This document shows, one piece after another, positions 9,309 to 17,716 of a DNA stretch of 64,000 nucleotides. The notes under the pieces are model-generated. The model was not told the origin of the DNA. It ran no database searches and was given only the letters and a program-made list of their open reading frames with translations. This DNA comes from Bacteroidales bacterium. GTDB taxonomy: Bacteria; Bacteroidota; Bacteroidia; Bacteroidales; WCHB1-69. The position numbers were made by a program, and so were the translations under genes. The stretch is taken from the NCBI GenBank assembly GCA_017395245.1, contig JAFPVR010000055.1, positions 1-64,000 of the forward strand, read 5' to 3'. Within the stretch, counting starts at the first letter, position 1; every line of letters starts with the position of its first letter.

Positions 9309-9515
9309 ACGATGGAGATTCCGCTCGCTCACTCCGTTCGCGGCGGAATGGTACGCGACATGGGTGGGAGAAGGGGGAAAAAGATGGGCGGCGAGGAGAA
9401 ATAAACTTTGGCAGGAAACCTTACGGTCGCCGCCCATCTTTTTCCCCTTTTGCCCCCGAAGACGACGCACCATTCCGCCAGTGACGACAGGAACTGGCGG
9501 AATCTCAATCATCGT
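9309..9515. repeat. 207-bp multi-branched palindrome between recG and the aminotransferase gene
   Basis: A central hairpin has 21 perfectly paired bases (9374-9394 with 9427-9447) and a 32-nt loop. On each side lies a smaller hairpin: ATTCCGC/GCGGAAT (9318-9324, 9343-9349) and an 11-bp stem (9472-9482, 9493-9503). ACGATG (9309-9314) and CATCGT (9510-9515) close the structure, giving a cloverleaf. The side arms can also pair with each other (9342-9352 with 9469-9479). I find no protein-coding gene in it. It may be a MITE-like element or a structured RNA leader for recG. Confidence 0.8.
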
Positions 9516-9532
9516 CAATGTCTTTTTCATAG

Positions 9533-10729
9533 TCATATACTTTCTAAACAACGGGTTATAATCCGACATGAATCGTCAATCTCCTCATCCGAAATCGTCA
9601 GCGGGGGCGAAATACGGAAGGCGGTGTCGCAGAAGAGGAACCAGTCGCTCATAATGCCGTGCTCCTTGAAGAGGGCCATCATCTTGAACATCTTTTCGGA
9701 AGTACCGAGTTCAATGGCCATCAGCAATCCGCTGCGGCGGATTTCCAAGACATGCGGGGCATTTTTCAAGGCATCTTCGTAGCGTTTCCCCTTTCTCTCC
9801 ACATCGTCAACCAACTGGTTGTCAAGAATGTAGTTCAGTGCGGCGAGGCCGGCGGCGCAGCAGACAGGATGCCCGCCAAAGGTGGTGATATGGCCCAAGA
9901 CGGGGTTGCTTTGCAGGGAATCCATAATCGCTTTTGAGGAGACGAACGCGCCGAGGGGCATGCCGCCGCCGAAGGCTTTGGCGAGGCAGACAATGTCGGG
10001 CATGACTCCGTATTTCTGCATCGCAAAGAGGCTGCCGGTGCGACCCATACCGGTCTGTATCTCATCGAATATCAGCATCGTACCTGTCTCGTCGCAACGT
10101 TGGCGGAGGGCTTGGAGGTATCCGTCGGCAGGCGGGATAACTCCCGCTTCGCCCTGGACGGGCTCCACCAACACGCAGGCAGTCTGGTCGTCAATACGGT
10201 TGAGGTCGTCGAAATTGTTGAACCAAAGGTACTCCACATTGGGGAGCAGCGGCTGGAAAGGCGCCTTCCACGTGTCGCCCTCGGGGGAAGCCATCATGCT
10301 CAGCGAGCCGTGGTTGGAACCGTGATAGGCACAGTGCATCGACATCATCTTGTGGCGGCCGGTATAGCGTTTCGCCAATTTCAGCGCCCCTTCCACCGCC
10401 TCACTGCCCGAGTTGACGAAATAGACGCTATCCAACGGCTCAGGAAGCCGTTCGGCAAGCAGTCGCGCATACTGCACCTGCGGCCGCTCTACCATCTCAC
10501 CATAGACCATAATATGCATGTAATCAGCGGCTTGCTGTTGAACAGCGGCGACCACTTTCGGGTTGGCGTGACCCACGTTGTTCACCGACACCCCCGACAC
10601 GAGGTCGTAGTAGCGTTTGCCTTCCGGGGTGTAAAAAAACACGCCTTCCGCGCGTGCCACCTCGATAAGCAGCGGTTCCGGCGATGTTTGCCCCACGTGA
10701 GCCAAAAATTCCTGTCGTAATGTTTTCAT
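9533..10729 (-). CDS. Class III PLP-dependent aminotransferase (acetylornithine/ornithine aminotransferase-like)
   Basis: This 398-residue enzyme belongs to fold-type I class III aminotransferases. I see the phosphate-binding NSGSEAVEGALKLAK (106-120), the Asp that holds the pyridine nitrogen in FDEIQTGMGRTG (D222) and the Schiff-base Lys in LAKAFGGGMPLG (K251). It probably moves the terminal amino group of an ornithine- or 4-aminobutyrate-like substrate to 2-oxoglutarate; the exact substrate cannot be read from sequence. No arginine-biosynthesis genes are near. The frame is open further upstream, but the -7 box at 10748-10755 places the start at 10729. It is divergent from the S46 peptidase gene. 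Confidence 0.88.
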   Translation of the reverse strand: MKTLRQEFLAHVGQTSPEPLLIEVARAEGVFFYTPEGKRYYDLVSGVSVNNVGHANPKVVAAVQQQAADYMHIMVYGEMVERPQVQYARLLAERLPEPLDSVYFVNSGSEAVEGALKLAKRYTGRHKMMSMHCAYHGSNHGSLSMMASPEGDTWKAPFQPLLPNVEYLWFNNFDDLNRIDDQTACVLVEPVQGEAGVIPPADGYLQALRQRCDETGTMLIFDEIQTGMGRTGSLFAMQKYGVMPDIVCLAKAFGGGMPLGAFVSSKAIMDSLQSNPVLGHITTFGGHPVCCAAGLAALNYILDNQLVDDVERKGKRYEDALKNAPHVLEIRRSGLLMAIELGTSEKMFKMMALFKEHGIMSDWFLFCDTAFRISPPLTISDEEIDDSCRIITRCLESI

Positions 10730-10747
10730 ACTTTTCGGATTTGGGCG

Positions 10748-10755
10748 CAAAGATA
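10748..10755 (-). promoter_or_regulatory. -7 box for the aminotransferase gene
   Basis: The minus strand reads TATCTTTG followed by CG, about 19 nt before the start at 10729. Confidence 0.6.
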
Positions 10756-10790
10756 GACAAATTACAGACACGGACAAACGAAAATTTTGC

Positions 10791-10798
10791 TACCTTTG
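10791..10798 (+). promoter_or_regulatory. -7 box for the S46/S9 peptidase operon
   Basis: TACCTTTG followed by CG lies 23 nt before the ATG at 10821. Confidence 0.65.
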
Positions 10799-10820
10799 CG
10801 CTTTCAATTTCACGAGCCCT

Positions 10821-12962
10821 ATGACAAAGAAAACCAACCTTTTGTGCATCGCATTGATGATGCTTTTCCTATGCGCCCGCGCCGACGAAGGCATGTGGCT
10901 GCCGTACTCCATCAACGGACAAAATCTCGCTGACATGCAGCGACTTGGATGTAAGTTGACGGCCGAACAAATCTTCAGTTTCAACCAGCCCAGCCTCAAG
11001 GACGCCATCGTGCAGTTCGGCGGCGGCTGCACCGGCGAGTTGATTTCCCCCGAGGGTCTACTCCTTACCAACCACCACTGCGGCCTCTCCTACGTGCAGG
11101 CTCATGCCTCCGTGGAGCACGACTACCTGCAGGACGGTTTCTGGGCCCGCAGCAAGGCCGAAGAACTTCCCAACGAAGGACTTTCCGTACTTTTTCTGAC
11201 TTATATTGAGGATGTTACAACTTCCGTGCTCAACGGTGTGACCGACAAAATGTCCGAGAAAGAGCGTGACGCAAAAATTGCGGAAAACAGCAAGAAACTG
11301 CGTATTGAGAAGAAAGGCAAACGCGACGTGCGGGTCGAAATCGTGCCGTTCTACCATGGCAACCAGTACATCCTGTTCGTTTACGACGAGTACAAGGACG
11401 TGCGTCTCGTGGCTTGTCCGCCGTGGGGCATCGGCAAGTACGGCGCCGACACTGACAACTGGACCTGGCCGCGCCACAAAGGCGATTTCTGCATCTTCCG
11501 CGTCTACACCGCCCCCGACGGTTCGCCCGCCGAGTACAGCAAGAACAATGTTCCGATGAAGTCGAAGCACTATCTTCCGATTTCCTTAAAGGGCGTTCAG
11601 CCAGGTGATTACACCATGATTTTGGGTTACCCCGGCTCCACCGACCGCTACTCCTCTTCCGGTGCGGTGAAGAACATCATAGACTTGGAAGGTCCCGCCA
11701 TTGTCTCCTGCCGCACCACCAAACTGGAGCAATATCGCAAACACATGGACGCCGACCCCGCCGTCTTCATCCAATATGCCTCCAAGCAGGCCAGCGTTAG
11801 CAACTACTGGAAATACTACATCGGCCAGGTGAAGCAGCTGAAACAGAACAAGGTGTATGAGAAACGTCTTGCCCAGGAGCAGGATTTCCGCGACTGGATG
11901 ATTGGCAACGTGGAGCGTGCCGCTAAATACAAAGGCATTTTCGATGAGTTTGACAATTATTGGAACCACCAAAACCAATACACCAAAGCCCTGATTTACA
12001 ACCGCGAAGCTGGCTGGCGTGGCGGCGAGGCCGTGACGTTTGCCCTGCGTTTCAGACAGTTGAACGCAGCCATAGAGAAAAAGGCCACGCCCGATCAAAT
12101 TAAGAAGCTCGCGCAAGGCATGAAACCCTCCGTGAAAGATTTCTTCAAAGACTACAACAAGGCCCTCGACCGCGATGTCACCATCGCCCTGCTGAATCTA
12201 TATTATAAAGATGTCAATCCAGACCAGCTGCCCACCATGATTAAAAAGGAGGGCGACAAGTCTCATGGCGACTTCACCGCGTTTGTGGACAACGCCTTTG
12301 CTAAATCCATCTTAGTGGACGAGAACAAGGTGAACGCCTGGCTCGACAACCCCAAATCGCTGAGCAAAGACCCCATTTTCGCGTTGATGTACAACATCTT
12401 GGAAGCCTACTGGGTCTTGAGCGAACAGGCGGAAACCGTAAGCAAAGATCGCGCCGACCGTCTCTACATGGAAGGCTTGATGGAGATGCAGAAAGACCGC
12501 AATTTCTATCCCGACGCCAACTTCACCATGCGCCTCACCTACGGCAGCGTGCAGGACTGCGAGCCGCGCGATGCCGTGACCTACAGCTACATCACCACCC
12601 TCGACGGCGTGATGGCCAAGTACAAACCCGGCGACTGGGAGTTTGACGTGCCGAAAGACCTCATCAAACTGTGGGAGAACCACGACTACGGCCAATATGC
12701 GGACAAAAACGGTGACTTGGTGGTCAATTTCATCACCACCAACGACATTACAGGCGGCAACTCCGGCAGTCCGGTCATCGACGCGAACGGCAACCTCATC
12801 GGTCTGGCCTTCGACGGCAACTGGGAGGCCATGAGCGGCGACATCTCCTTCGAACAGCAGGTGCAACGCACCATCTGCATGGACATGCGCTACCTGCTCT
12901 TCATCATCGACAAGATGGCCAACGCCCAGAACCTGATGCAAGAACTTACGATTGTGAAATAA
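10821..12962 (+). CDS. dpp7: S46 family dipeptidyl-peptidase, DPP7 type
   Basis: This 713-residue serine exopeptidase should remove N-terminal dipeptides from oligopeptides in the periplasm. It has a signal peptide (KKTNLLCIALMMLFLCARA), the catalytic His in TNHHCG (residues 85-86), the Asp region GADTDNWTWPRH (about 210-217) and the nucleophile S648 in GGNSGSP. The residue 18 positions after that Ser is Gly (G666, in FDGNWEA). In Porphyromonas enzymes Gly here goes with DPP7 (hydrophobic P1 preference) and Arg with DPP11 (acidic P1), so I call it DPP7 type. It heads an operon with the S9 peptidase 24 nt downstream. Confidence 0.93.
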   Translation: MTKKTNLLCIALMMLFLCARADEGMWLPYSINGQNLADMQRLGCKLTAEQIFSFNQPSLKDAIVQFGGGCTGELISPEGLLLTNHHCGLSYVQAHASVEHDYLQDGFWARSKAEELPNEGLSVLFLTYIEDVTTSVLNGVTDKMSEKERDAKIAENSKKLRIEKKGKRDVRVEIVPFYHGNQYILFVYDEYKDVRLVACPPWGIGKYGADTDNWTWPRHKGDFCIFRVYTAPDGSPAEYSKNNVPMKSKHYLPISLKGVQPGDYTMILGYPGSTDRYSSSGAVKNIIDLEGPAIVSCRTTKLEQYRKHMDADPAVFIQYASKQASVSNYWKYYIGQVKQLKQNKVYEKRLAQEQDFRDWMIGNVERAAKYKGIFDEFDNYWNHQNQYTKALIYNREAGWRGGEAVTFALRFRQLNAAIEKKATPDQIKKLAQGMKPSVKDFFKDYNKALDRDVTIALLNLYYKDVNPDQLPTMIKKEGDKSHGDFTAFVDNAFAKSILVDENKVNAWLDNPKSLSKDPIFALMYNILEAYWVLSEQAETVSKDRADRLYMEGLMEMQKDRNFYPDANFTMRLTYGSVQDCEPRDAVTYSYITTLDGVMAKYKPGDWEFDVPKDLIKLWENHDYGQYADKNGDLVVNFITTNDITGGNSGSPVIDANGNLIGLAFDGNWEAMSGDISFEQQVQRTICMDMRYLLFIIDKMANAQNLMQELTIVK

Positions 12963-12986
12963 TTCGAGATTTATAAAACACTAAAT

Positions 12987-15107
12987 ATGAAGAGACTAAA
13001 CTTCTTATTGAGCATCGCTTTCCTGATGCTGCTGGCTCCTGTTTTCGGGCAGACCATCGATTTCAAGAAACGCTACGTCATTGACAATATCCGGGGCATC
13101 GCCTGGCGGCCCGGTGCCGAACAATACGCCTACATCGACGATGACCGGAATATTTTACTCGTGGATGCCAAAAGCGGTAAGGAGACCACCTTCCTCGCCG
13201 CCGCATCGCAGAAAGCGCACGAGATTTCCAGCCCCTACGGCTATGAGTGGCTGGATGCCAATACCCTCTACTTCCCCGCCGACCACAAAACCGTCAGCGT
13301 GGTGAAAGGCAAAATCACCACAACCGAATTTGACAAGGTCGATTGGGACGATGTCATCGACCAGGATGTCAAACACGGTGTCTTTGTCATCAAAAACGAC
13401 AAGGGCGTGTTTGTAGAGAGTGCCCAGAACGGCTACAAGCCCGTGCTGCTTTGTCCTGACACCGGCGAACACATCGTGTTCGGTGAGTCAGTGCACCGCA
13501 GTGAGTGGGGCATCGACGAGGGCCAGTACATCTCTCCGAGCGGCAGCTTTATTGCGTTTTATCGTATGGACGAGAGCATGGTGGAGGACTACCCGCTCGT
13601 GAACACCGGCACGCCTATCGCGACGGTCGAGAACATCAAATACCCGATGGCCGGCCGCACCTCGCATGTGGTAACACTCGGCATCTTCGACGTGGCCAAA
13701 TCCGCTGAAAAAGGCGCTCCCGTTTACCACTATATCCAAACCGACAAAGCCGACGGCGAGTTCCTTACCAACGTAACGTTCTCACCTGACGAGAAATACA
13801 TCTACATCTCGCACCTCAACCGCGAGCAAAACCACTCCAAACTGATCCGCTACGATTTGCAGACCGGTAAGAAGTTAGCCACCCTCATTGAGGAGCGCGA
13901 CAGCCGCTACGTGGAACCCACCCGCCGCATGATTTTCCTGAAAAACGGCAATTTCCTCTGGTTCAGCGACCGCGACGGCTGGAAACATTTGTATCTGTAT
14001 ATGCATGATAGCAGACTGGTGAAGAAGGTCGTGGATGGCAAGTTCGACATCATTGAATACTGCGGTATGGACAAGGATGAGAAGAACATCTATTTCACCG
14101 CGTCTTTGGAAAAACCTGTCAACCAATACGTTTGCAAGGTCAACATTGACAAAGGTACACTTACCTGCCTTGCTCACGCCGATGGCGTCCACCGTCCTGC
14201 TTTCAGCGAATCAAAGACCTATTTCATCGACTATTTCAGCAATCCGACCACCCCGAGAATCATTTCGCTGGTCGATAACAACGGCAAAACGATTAAGACA
14301 CTGCTCATTGCTAAGAGTCCGTTTGGTGTGATGAAATTGGGTGACACCCAAATTTTCCCCATTGTCAACAAAGAAGGTGACTCGCTTTGGTGCCGCATGA
14401 TCACCCCGCCGAACATGGACAAGAGCAAGAAATACCCCGTGTTCCTGTACGTATATGGCGGTCCACACTCACAGTTAGTGACGAACCAGTACCTCTCCGG
14501 CGGTCTCTTCCTCGAATTTATGGCACAGCAGGGCTATATTGTCTTCACACTCGACAACCGTGGCACGCAGAACCGTGGCGCGGAGTTTGAGAAATGTATC
14601 CACCGCAACCTCGGCGTGCGTGAGGTGGAAGACCAAATGTGCGGCGTAGAATACTTGAAATCACTGCCTTACGTGGATGCCGACCGCATTGGTCTGGATG
14701 GCTGGAGCTACGGCGGATTCATGGTGTTGTCGCTGATTACGGCGCATCCCGAGACCTTCAAGGCGGCCTCCTGTGGCGGTCCCGTGGTCAACTGGGAGTG
14801 GTACGAAGTGATGTACGGCGAGCGTTATATGGACACCCCACAGGAGAACCCGTCGGGCTACGAAAACGCCAACATCATCCCGAAAATCAAGAACGTGAAA
14901 TGCCCACTGCTCGTGATGCACGGCGCGCAGGATCATACGGTGGTACAACAACATACATTGGAATTGCTTCGTCAAGCTGTCAGCGATGACATTGAGCTGG
15001 AGTACTTCGTCTATACCGTCCACGACCACAACGTCATCGGACCGGAGCGCAGACATCTGTACAATAAGCTGTTACGTTTCCATAACCAAAACACCAAAGG
15101 CGAATGA
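12987..15107 (+). CDS. S9 family prolyl-oligopeptidase-like dipeptidyl peptidase (DPP4 type)
   Basis: This 706-residue protein has a signal peptide (MKRLNFLLSIAFLMLLAPVFG), a beta-propeller DPPIV N-terminal region (about 80-450, including AFYRMDESMVEDYPLV) and a C-terminal alpha/beta-hydrolase domain. The likely triad is S574 in GWSYGGF, D649 in GAQDHT and H681 in VHDHN. The family removes Xaa-Pro or similar dipeptides from peptide N-termini. It follows the DPP7-type gene by 24 nt and overlaps thpR by 4 nt, so the three are probably one transcript. Together with DPP7 it would break peptides into dipeptides for uptake. Confidence 0.92.
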   Translation: MKRLNFLLSIAFLMLLAPVFGQTIDFKKRYVIDNIRGIAWRPGAEQYAYIDDDRNILLVDAKSGKETTFLAAASQKAHEISSPYGYEWLDANTLYFPADHKTVSVVKGKITTTEFDKVDWDDVIDQDVKHGVFVIKNDKGVFVESAQNGYKPVLLCPDTGEHIVFGESVHRSEWGIDEGQYISPSGSFIAFYRMDESMVEDYPLVNTGTPIATVENIKYPMAGRTSHVVTLGIFDVAKSAEKGAPVYHYIQTDKADGEFLTNVTFSPDEKYIYISHLNREQNHSKLIRYDLQTGKKLATLIEERDSRYVEPTRRMIFLKNGNFLWFSDRDGWKHLYLYMHDSRLVKKVVDGKFDIIEYCGMDKDEKNIYFTASLEKPVNQYVCKVNIDKGTLTCLAHADGVHRPAFSESKTYFIDYFSNPTTPRIISLVDNNGKTIKTLLIAKSPFGVMKLGDTQIFPIVNKEGDSLWCRMITPPNMDKSKKYPVFLYVYGGPHSQLVTNQYLSGGLFLEFMAQQGYIVFTLDNRGTQNRGAEFEKCIHRNLGVREVEDQMCGVEYLKSLPYVDADRIGLDGWSYGGFMVLSLITAHPETFKAASCGGPVVNWEWYEVMYGERYMDTPQENPSGYENANIIPKIKNVKCPLLVMHGAQDHTVVQQHTLELLRQAVSDDIELEYFVYTVHDHNVIGPERRHLYNKLLRFHNQNTKGE

Positions 15108-15664
15108 AACGGCTGTTCATCGCCACACCTGTAATCACGCTATCGGCGGAAATCCAAAAGATCTCCGCCGATTTGCGTTTCCGCTTGCGCCACGACGACA
15201 TTGTCTGGGTGAAGGAGGACGTGCGGCACCTGACCTTACGGTTTTTAGGAGCCACCTCGCCGCAACAAGTGCCGGACATTAAAAACGCCCTGTCGGAAGC
15301 CTGTTCCGACAACGCACCGTTCGCACTGGACATCAACAAGATAGGGGTATTTGGAAGCCATTATCACCCAGAGGTAATCTGGCTCGGCTTCAATCATTTC
15401 GAACCGTTCAGGAAATTGTTCAATGACTTGGAACCGAAGCTACAGGCCATCGGTTTCGAGCCCAACCACGGCAATTTCGTGCCGCACATCACCCTCGCCC
15501 GCATCAAAAACCTACACGACAAGAAAAAATTCTGGGAGGCCATCGAGACGGCGCAACAAACGCCGTTCTCACAGTCCTTGGAAATCAATGTGTTGAACCT
15601 CTATCAGAGTTTCCTGCAAAAAGAGGGTCCTGAATATAAAATCATCGGACGTATGTCTCTGTAG
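15104..15664 (+). CDS. thpR: RNA 2',3'-cyclic phosphodiesterase (2'-5' RNA ligase family)
   Basis: This 186-residue protein has the two HxTx motifs of the 2H phosphoesterase superfamily: HLTL at residues 42-45 and HITL at 128-131, at the usual spacing. The start MKRLFIATPV matches the family. It hydrolyses 2',3'-cyclic phosphate RNA ends to 2'-phosphates. It overlaps the S9 peptidase gene by 4 nt (ATGA), which suggests translational coupling rather than a shared pathway. Its TAG stop forms part of a GTAGAGATG repeat start. Confidence 0.92.
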   Translation: MKRLFIATPVITLSAEIQKISADLRFRLRHDDIVWVKEDVRHLTLRFLGATSPQQVPDIKNALSEACSDNAPFALDINKIGVFGSHYHPEVIWLGFNHFEPFRKLFNDLEPKLQAIGFEPNHGNFVPHITLARIKNLHDKKKFWEAIETAQQTPFSQSLEINVLNLYQSFLQKEGPEYKIIGRMSL

Positions 15665-15769
15665 AGATGCCTATATACGTATTACGAGATGCGTATATAG
15701 GAATTGCGTAATGCGTATATACGTATTGCGCAACACCTATATACGCATTACGAGGCCTTATAATAAGGC
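15662..15769. repeat. Cluster of TATATACG palindromes between thpR and coaE
   Basis: The block GCGTATATACG/CCTATATACG recurs four times in alternating orientation (around 15670, 15691, 15713 and 15736), each joined to GTATTACG or GCGTAATGCG pieces, forming several alternative hairpins. It begins with the TAG stop of thpR (15662-15664) and ends with the short hairpin GCCTTATAATAAGGC (15755-15769), just before the coaE stop. The two genes converge here, so the block may serve as a two-way terminator. Confidence 0.75.
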
Positions 15770-15771
15770 GG

Positions 15772-16329
15772 TCACAACAGGGATAATCCTTCCGCGTATG
15801 TTTCCCCCGTGCAAACCACCAAATCTGCGCGGGAACATTTCTCCTCCTGCGGCATCTGGCGGGACATTCGTTGTCGGATGTCCGTCTCTGTGAGATGAGG
15901 ATTGCGCGCCTGTATACGCCTGATACGCAGGAATTCCGGCGCGTCGGCCACAATGACTTTATCGAAATGCTTGTCTAAACCGTATTCGTACAGGATGGCG
16001 GATTCCATCATGACGGCGGCGGCGTTCTGCTCGACAGCCCAACGCTCGAAGTCGCGCATCACGTACGGGTGTACGAAACGGCTCAACCGTTGCAGAAAGT
16101 CCTCATCTGCAAACGATAGAGACAGTTGTTGCATGTTCAGGGAACCGTCGGGAAGCCAGAGTTTCTCATCCTGGAAAGCCTGCCGCATCTCCGCCAAAAA
16201 CGCCGGCTCGCGATACAATTTCTTGGCCTCTTCATCGGCATAATAGACCGGAATGCCCATGTCAACAAAATGCTTGGACAGGAAGGTTTTCCCCGTCCCT
16301 ATGCCACCCGTAAGCCCGATTTTAACCAT
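15772..16329 (-). CDS. coaE: Dephospho-CoA kinase
   Basis: This 185-residue P-loop kinase catalyses the last step of coenzyme A synthesis, phosphorylating the 3'-hydroxyl of dephospho-CoA. It begins MVKIGLTGGIGTGKTFLSKHF with Walker A at residues 8-15 and contains YYADEEAKKLY, DGSLNMQQL, FVHPYV, ESAILYEYGLDKHFDKVIVADAPE and RIQARNPHLTETDIRQRMSRQ, all typical blocks. It is the last gene of the nusB-DUF1573-yajC-ybbR-coaE run, 2 nt from the ybbR-like gene. Confidence 0.95.
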   Translation of the reverse strand: MVKIGLTGGIGTGKTFLSKHFVDMGIPVYYADEEAKKLYREPAFLAEMRQAFQDEKLWLPDGSLNMQQLSLSFADEDFLQRLSRFVHPYVMRDFERWAVEQNAAAVMMESAILYEYGLDKHFDKVIVADAPEFLRIRRIQARNPHLTETDIRQRMSRQMPQEEKCSRADLVVCTGETYAEGLSLL

Positions 16330-16331
16330 TC

Positions 16332-16748
16332 TTAACGCAGATAAAACGTGATGACCTCAGGCGACGAGACGGAAACCAGCTCAGAACCGAAATTATGGGT
16401 GTTCAGGTAGTCACACAGCTCCTTGTTGGTGAACGTATAGACCGTCACCTTGTTTTTCGGTTTGATCAGGTCACTGACCGAAACGGTAACTGTCTTCTCC
16501 TTCACTCGGAAAGGTTGCGTCAGATAGATCACACCCTTCTGGTTAAATGTCAACGTGATGACGGTATCTGAAGCTGTTATAGATTTGCGTCCCTCGGGCA
16601 GGTTCTCACACACAAGCTTATAATCGTACGACACCTTGTACTCCTTCGACAGCGTAACCAGAATCCAGCAGGAGACAGAAATCAGCAGGCACACGACAAA
16701 GGCCAGTGAAGGGAGCTTCACGGGGATGCGGTTCGGATTCTCAGCCAT
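16332..16748 (-). CDS. YbbR-like domain protein, short form
   Basis: This 138-residue protein has one N-terminal membrane helix (about 14-32, LAFVVCLLISVSCWILVTLSK) and an extracytoplasmic stretch that fits one YbbR-like beta domain, ending VSSPEVITFYLR. In related genomes a YbbR-like protein lies between yajC and coaE, as here, but from memory those are about twice as long with more than one YbbR repeat. The gene is intact and fits tightly (2 and 3 nt gaps), so it is a shortened form rather than a broken gene. Function is unknown; the position suggests an envelope role. Confidence 0.75.
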   Translation of the reverse strand: MAENPNRIPVKLPSLAFVVCLLISVSCWILVTLSKEYKVSYDYKLVCENLPEGRKSITASDTVITLTFNQKGVIYLTQPFRVKEKTVTVSVSDLIKPKNKVTVYTFTNKELCDYLNTHNFGSELVSVSSPEVITFYLR

Positions 16749-16751
16749 AAC

Positions 16752-17129
16752 CTATTCGTTATTCTCGGTTTTTTCCTCTTCTTTCTTGGGTTCGGACTTG
16801 CCGCTAAGATCGGCCTCATTGAAGGAGATAGCGGCCTTGTCCACCTCAATGCGCACATCGTGGGCAATTTCGAGGGTGAAGGTGCGGTCCTTCACATCCA
16901 CAATCTTGCCATGAATGCCGCCGATGGTAACCACTTTGTCACCTCTCTGCAGGCTGTTGCGGGCCTCTTCAATCTTTTTCTGCTTCTTCTGTTGCGGACG
17001 AATCATGAAGAAGTAGAAAATGAGAATCATCAGCAGGAGGAAAATGAGCATGGAAGATCCACCGCCCATGCCACCGGCGGGAGCAGCACCGCTGCCTGAC
17101 TGCAAAAGAGGGAATAAAATATCCAACAT
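16752..17129 (-). CDS. yajC: Sec translocase accessory subunit YajC
   Basis: This 125-residue protein has a Gly/Ala-rich start, one membrane helix (about 27-45, MLIFLLLMILIFYFFMI), the family signature IRPQQKKQKKIEE and the domain DKVVTIGGIHGKIVDV...VRIEVDKAAI. YajC joins the SecDF complex at the inner membrane. The tail is charged (KKEEEKTENNE). It is 3 nt from the ybbR-like gene and 23 nt from the DUF1573 gene. Confidence 0.95.
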   Translation of the reverse strand: MLDILFPLLQSGSGAAPAGGMGGGSSMLIFLLLMILIFYFFMIRPQQKKQKKIEEARNSLQRGDKVVTIGGIHGKIVDVKDRTFTLEIAHDVRIEVDKAAISFNEADLSGKSEPKKEEEKTENNE

Positions 17130-17152
17130 AGTCTTAAAATTTTGGTTGTTAA

Positions 17153-17617
17153 CTATTTACTTGATGAAACATTCGCTTTGATTGTGAGGATGGTTTCGGC
17201 GGGATAGGTGTTGGCACCCACTAAAATGCGCTTCTGCACATTGCCTTTCTGACCTTTGGAGTCAAACGTAACGGTAATCTCGCCGCTCTCGCCCGGACGC
17301 ACAGGCGCCTTCGGGGGTTGAGAGGTCGTACAGCCGCAGGTGGCCTCCGACGAATAGATGATCAGGTTAGACTTCCCCGTGTTCTTGAACTTGAAGGCGT
17401 ACGTCAGCCGCTCGCCTTCCACCACCTCTCCGAAATCGTAGGTTGTATTCTCGAACGTGATGACCGGCATTTTCTCCGCCTCCTTCTGCGACAAACCATC
17501 GGCCGTTTGAGGGATGTGGACATCGTCAACCGTGAAATCACCCTCCTTGGCGGGCTTGTTGTGGCAACCGACGATGAACATTGCCGCTATTGTCAGTAGT
17601 ATCGTTAGTCTCTTCAT
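17153..17617 (-). CDS. DUF1573 domain lipoprotein
   Basis: This 154-residue protein has a lipoprotein signal peptide (MKRLTILLTIAAMFIVGC, lipobox Cys18). It carries one DUF1573 immunoglobulin-like domain at about 50-150: FENTTYDFGEVVEGERLTYAFKFKN, SSEATCGCTT and PGESGEITVTFDSKGQKG. Such proteins are common in Bacteroidota and their function is unknown. It sits between nusB and yajC, a conserved position in the order. The gap to nusB is filled with 7-bp repeats. Confidence 0.85.
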   Translation of the reverse strand: MKRLTILLTIAAMFIVGCHNKPAKEGDFTVDDVHIPQTADGLSQKEAEKMPVITFENTTYDFGEVVEGERLTYAFKFKNTGKSNLIIYSSEATCGCTTSQPPKAPVRPGESGEITVTFDSKGQKGNVQKRILVGANTYPAETILTIKANVSSSK

Positions 17618-17642
17618 AATTACGTATGTTTTGTTTTATTTG

Positions 17643-17715
17643 AGACCTAAGACTTAAGACTTGAGACTTTTCGTTATTTCGTCTTAAGTCTTAAGTCTTG
17701 AGTCTCAAGTCTTAC
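17643..17715. repeat. Inverted pair of 7-bp arrays between nusB and the DUF1573 gene
   Basis: Four AGACTTA-type heptads (17643-17670), a 10-nt spacer and five GTCTTAA-type heptads (17681-17715) lie in opposite orientation, so the RNA could fold into a long hairpin. The same heptads recur at 57604-57728. Confidence 0.75.
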
Positions 17716-17716
17716 A

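Noticed and set aside
9288..9569. Minus-strand frame of 93 codons in the recG-aminotransferase gap
   Set aside because: It consists mainly of the large palindrome, overlaps the aminotransferase end and has no family resemblance or sensible codon use.
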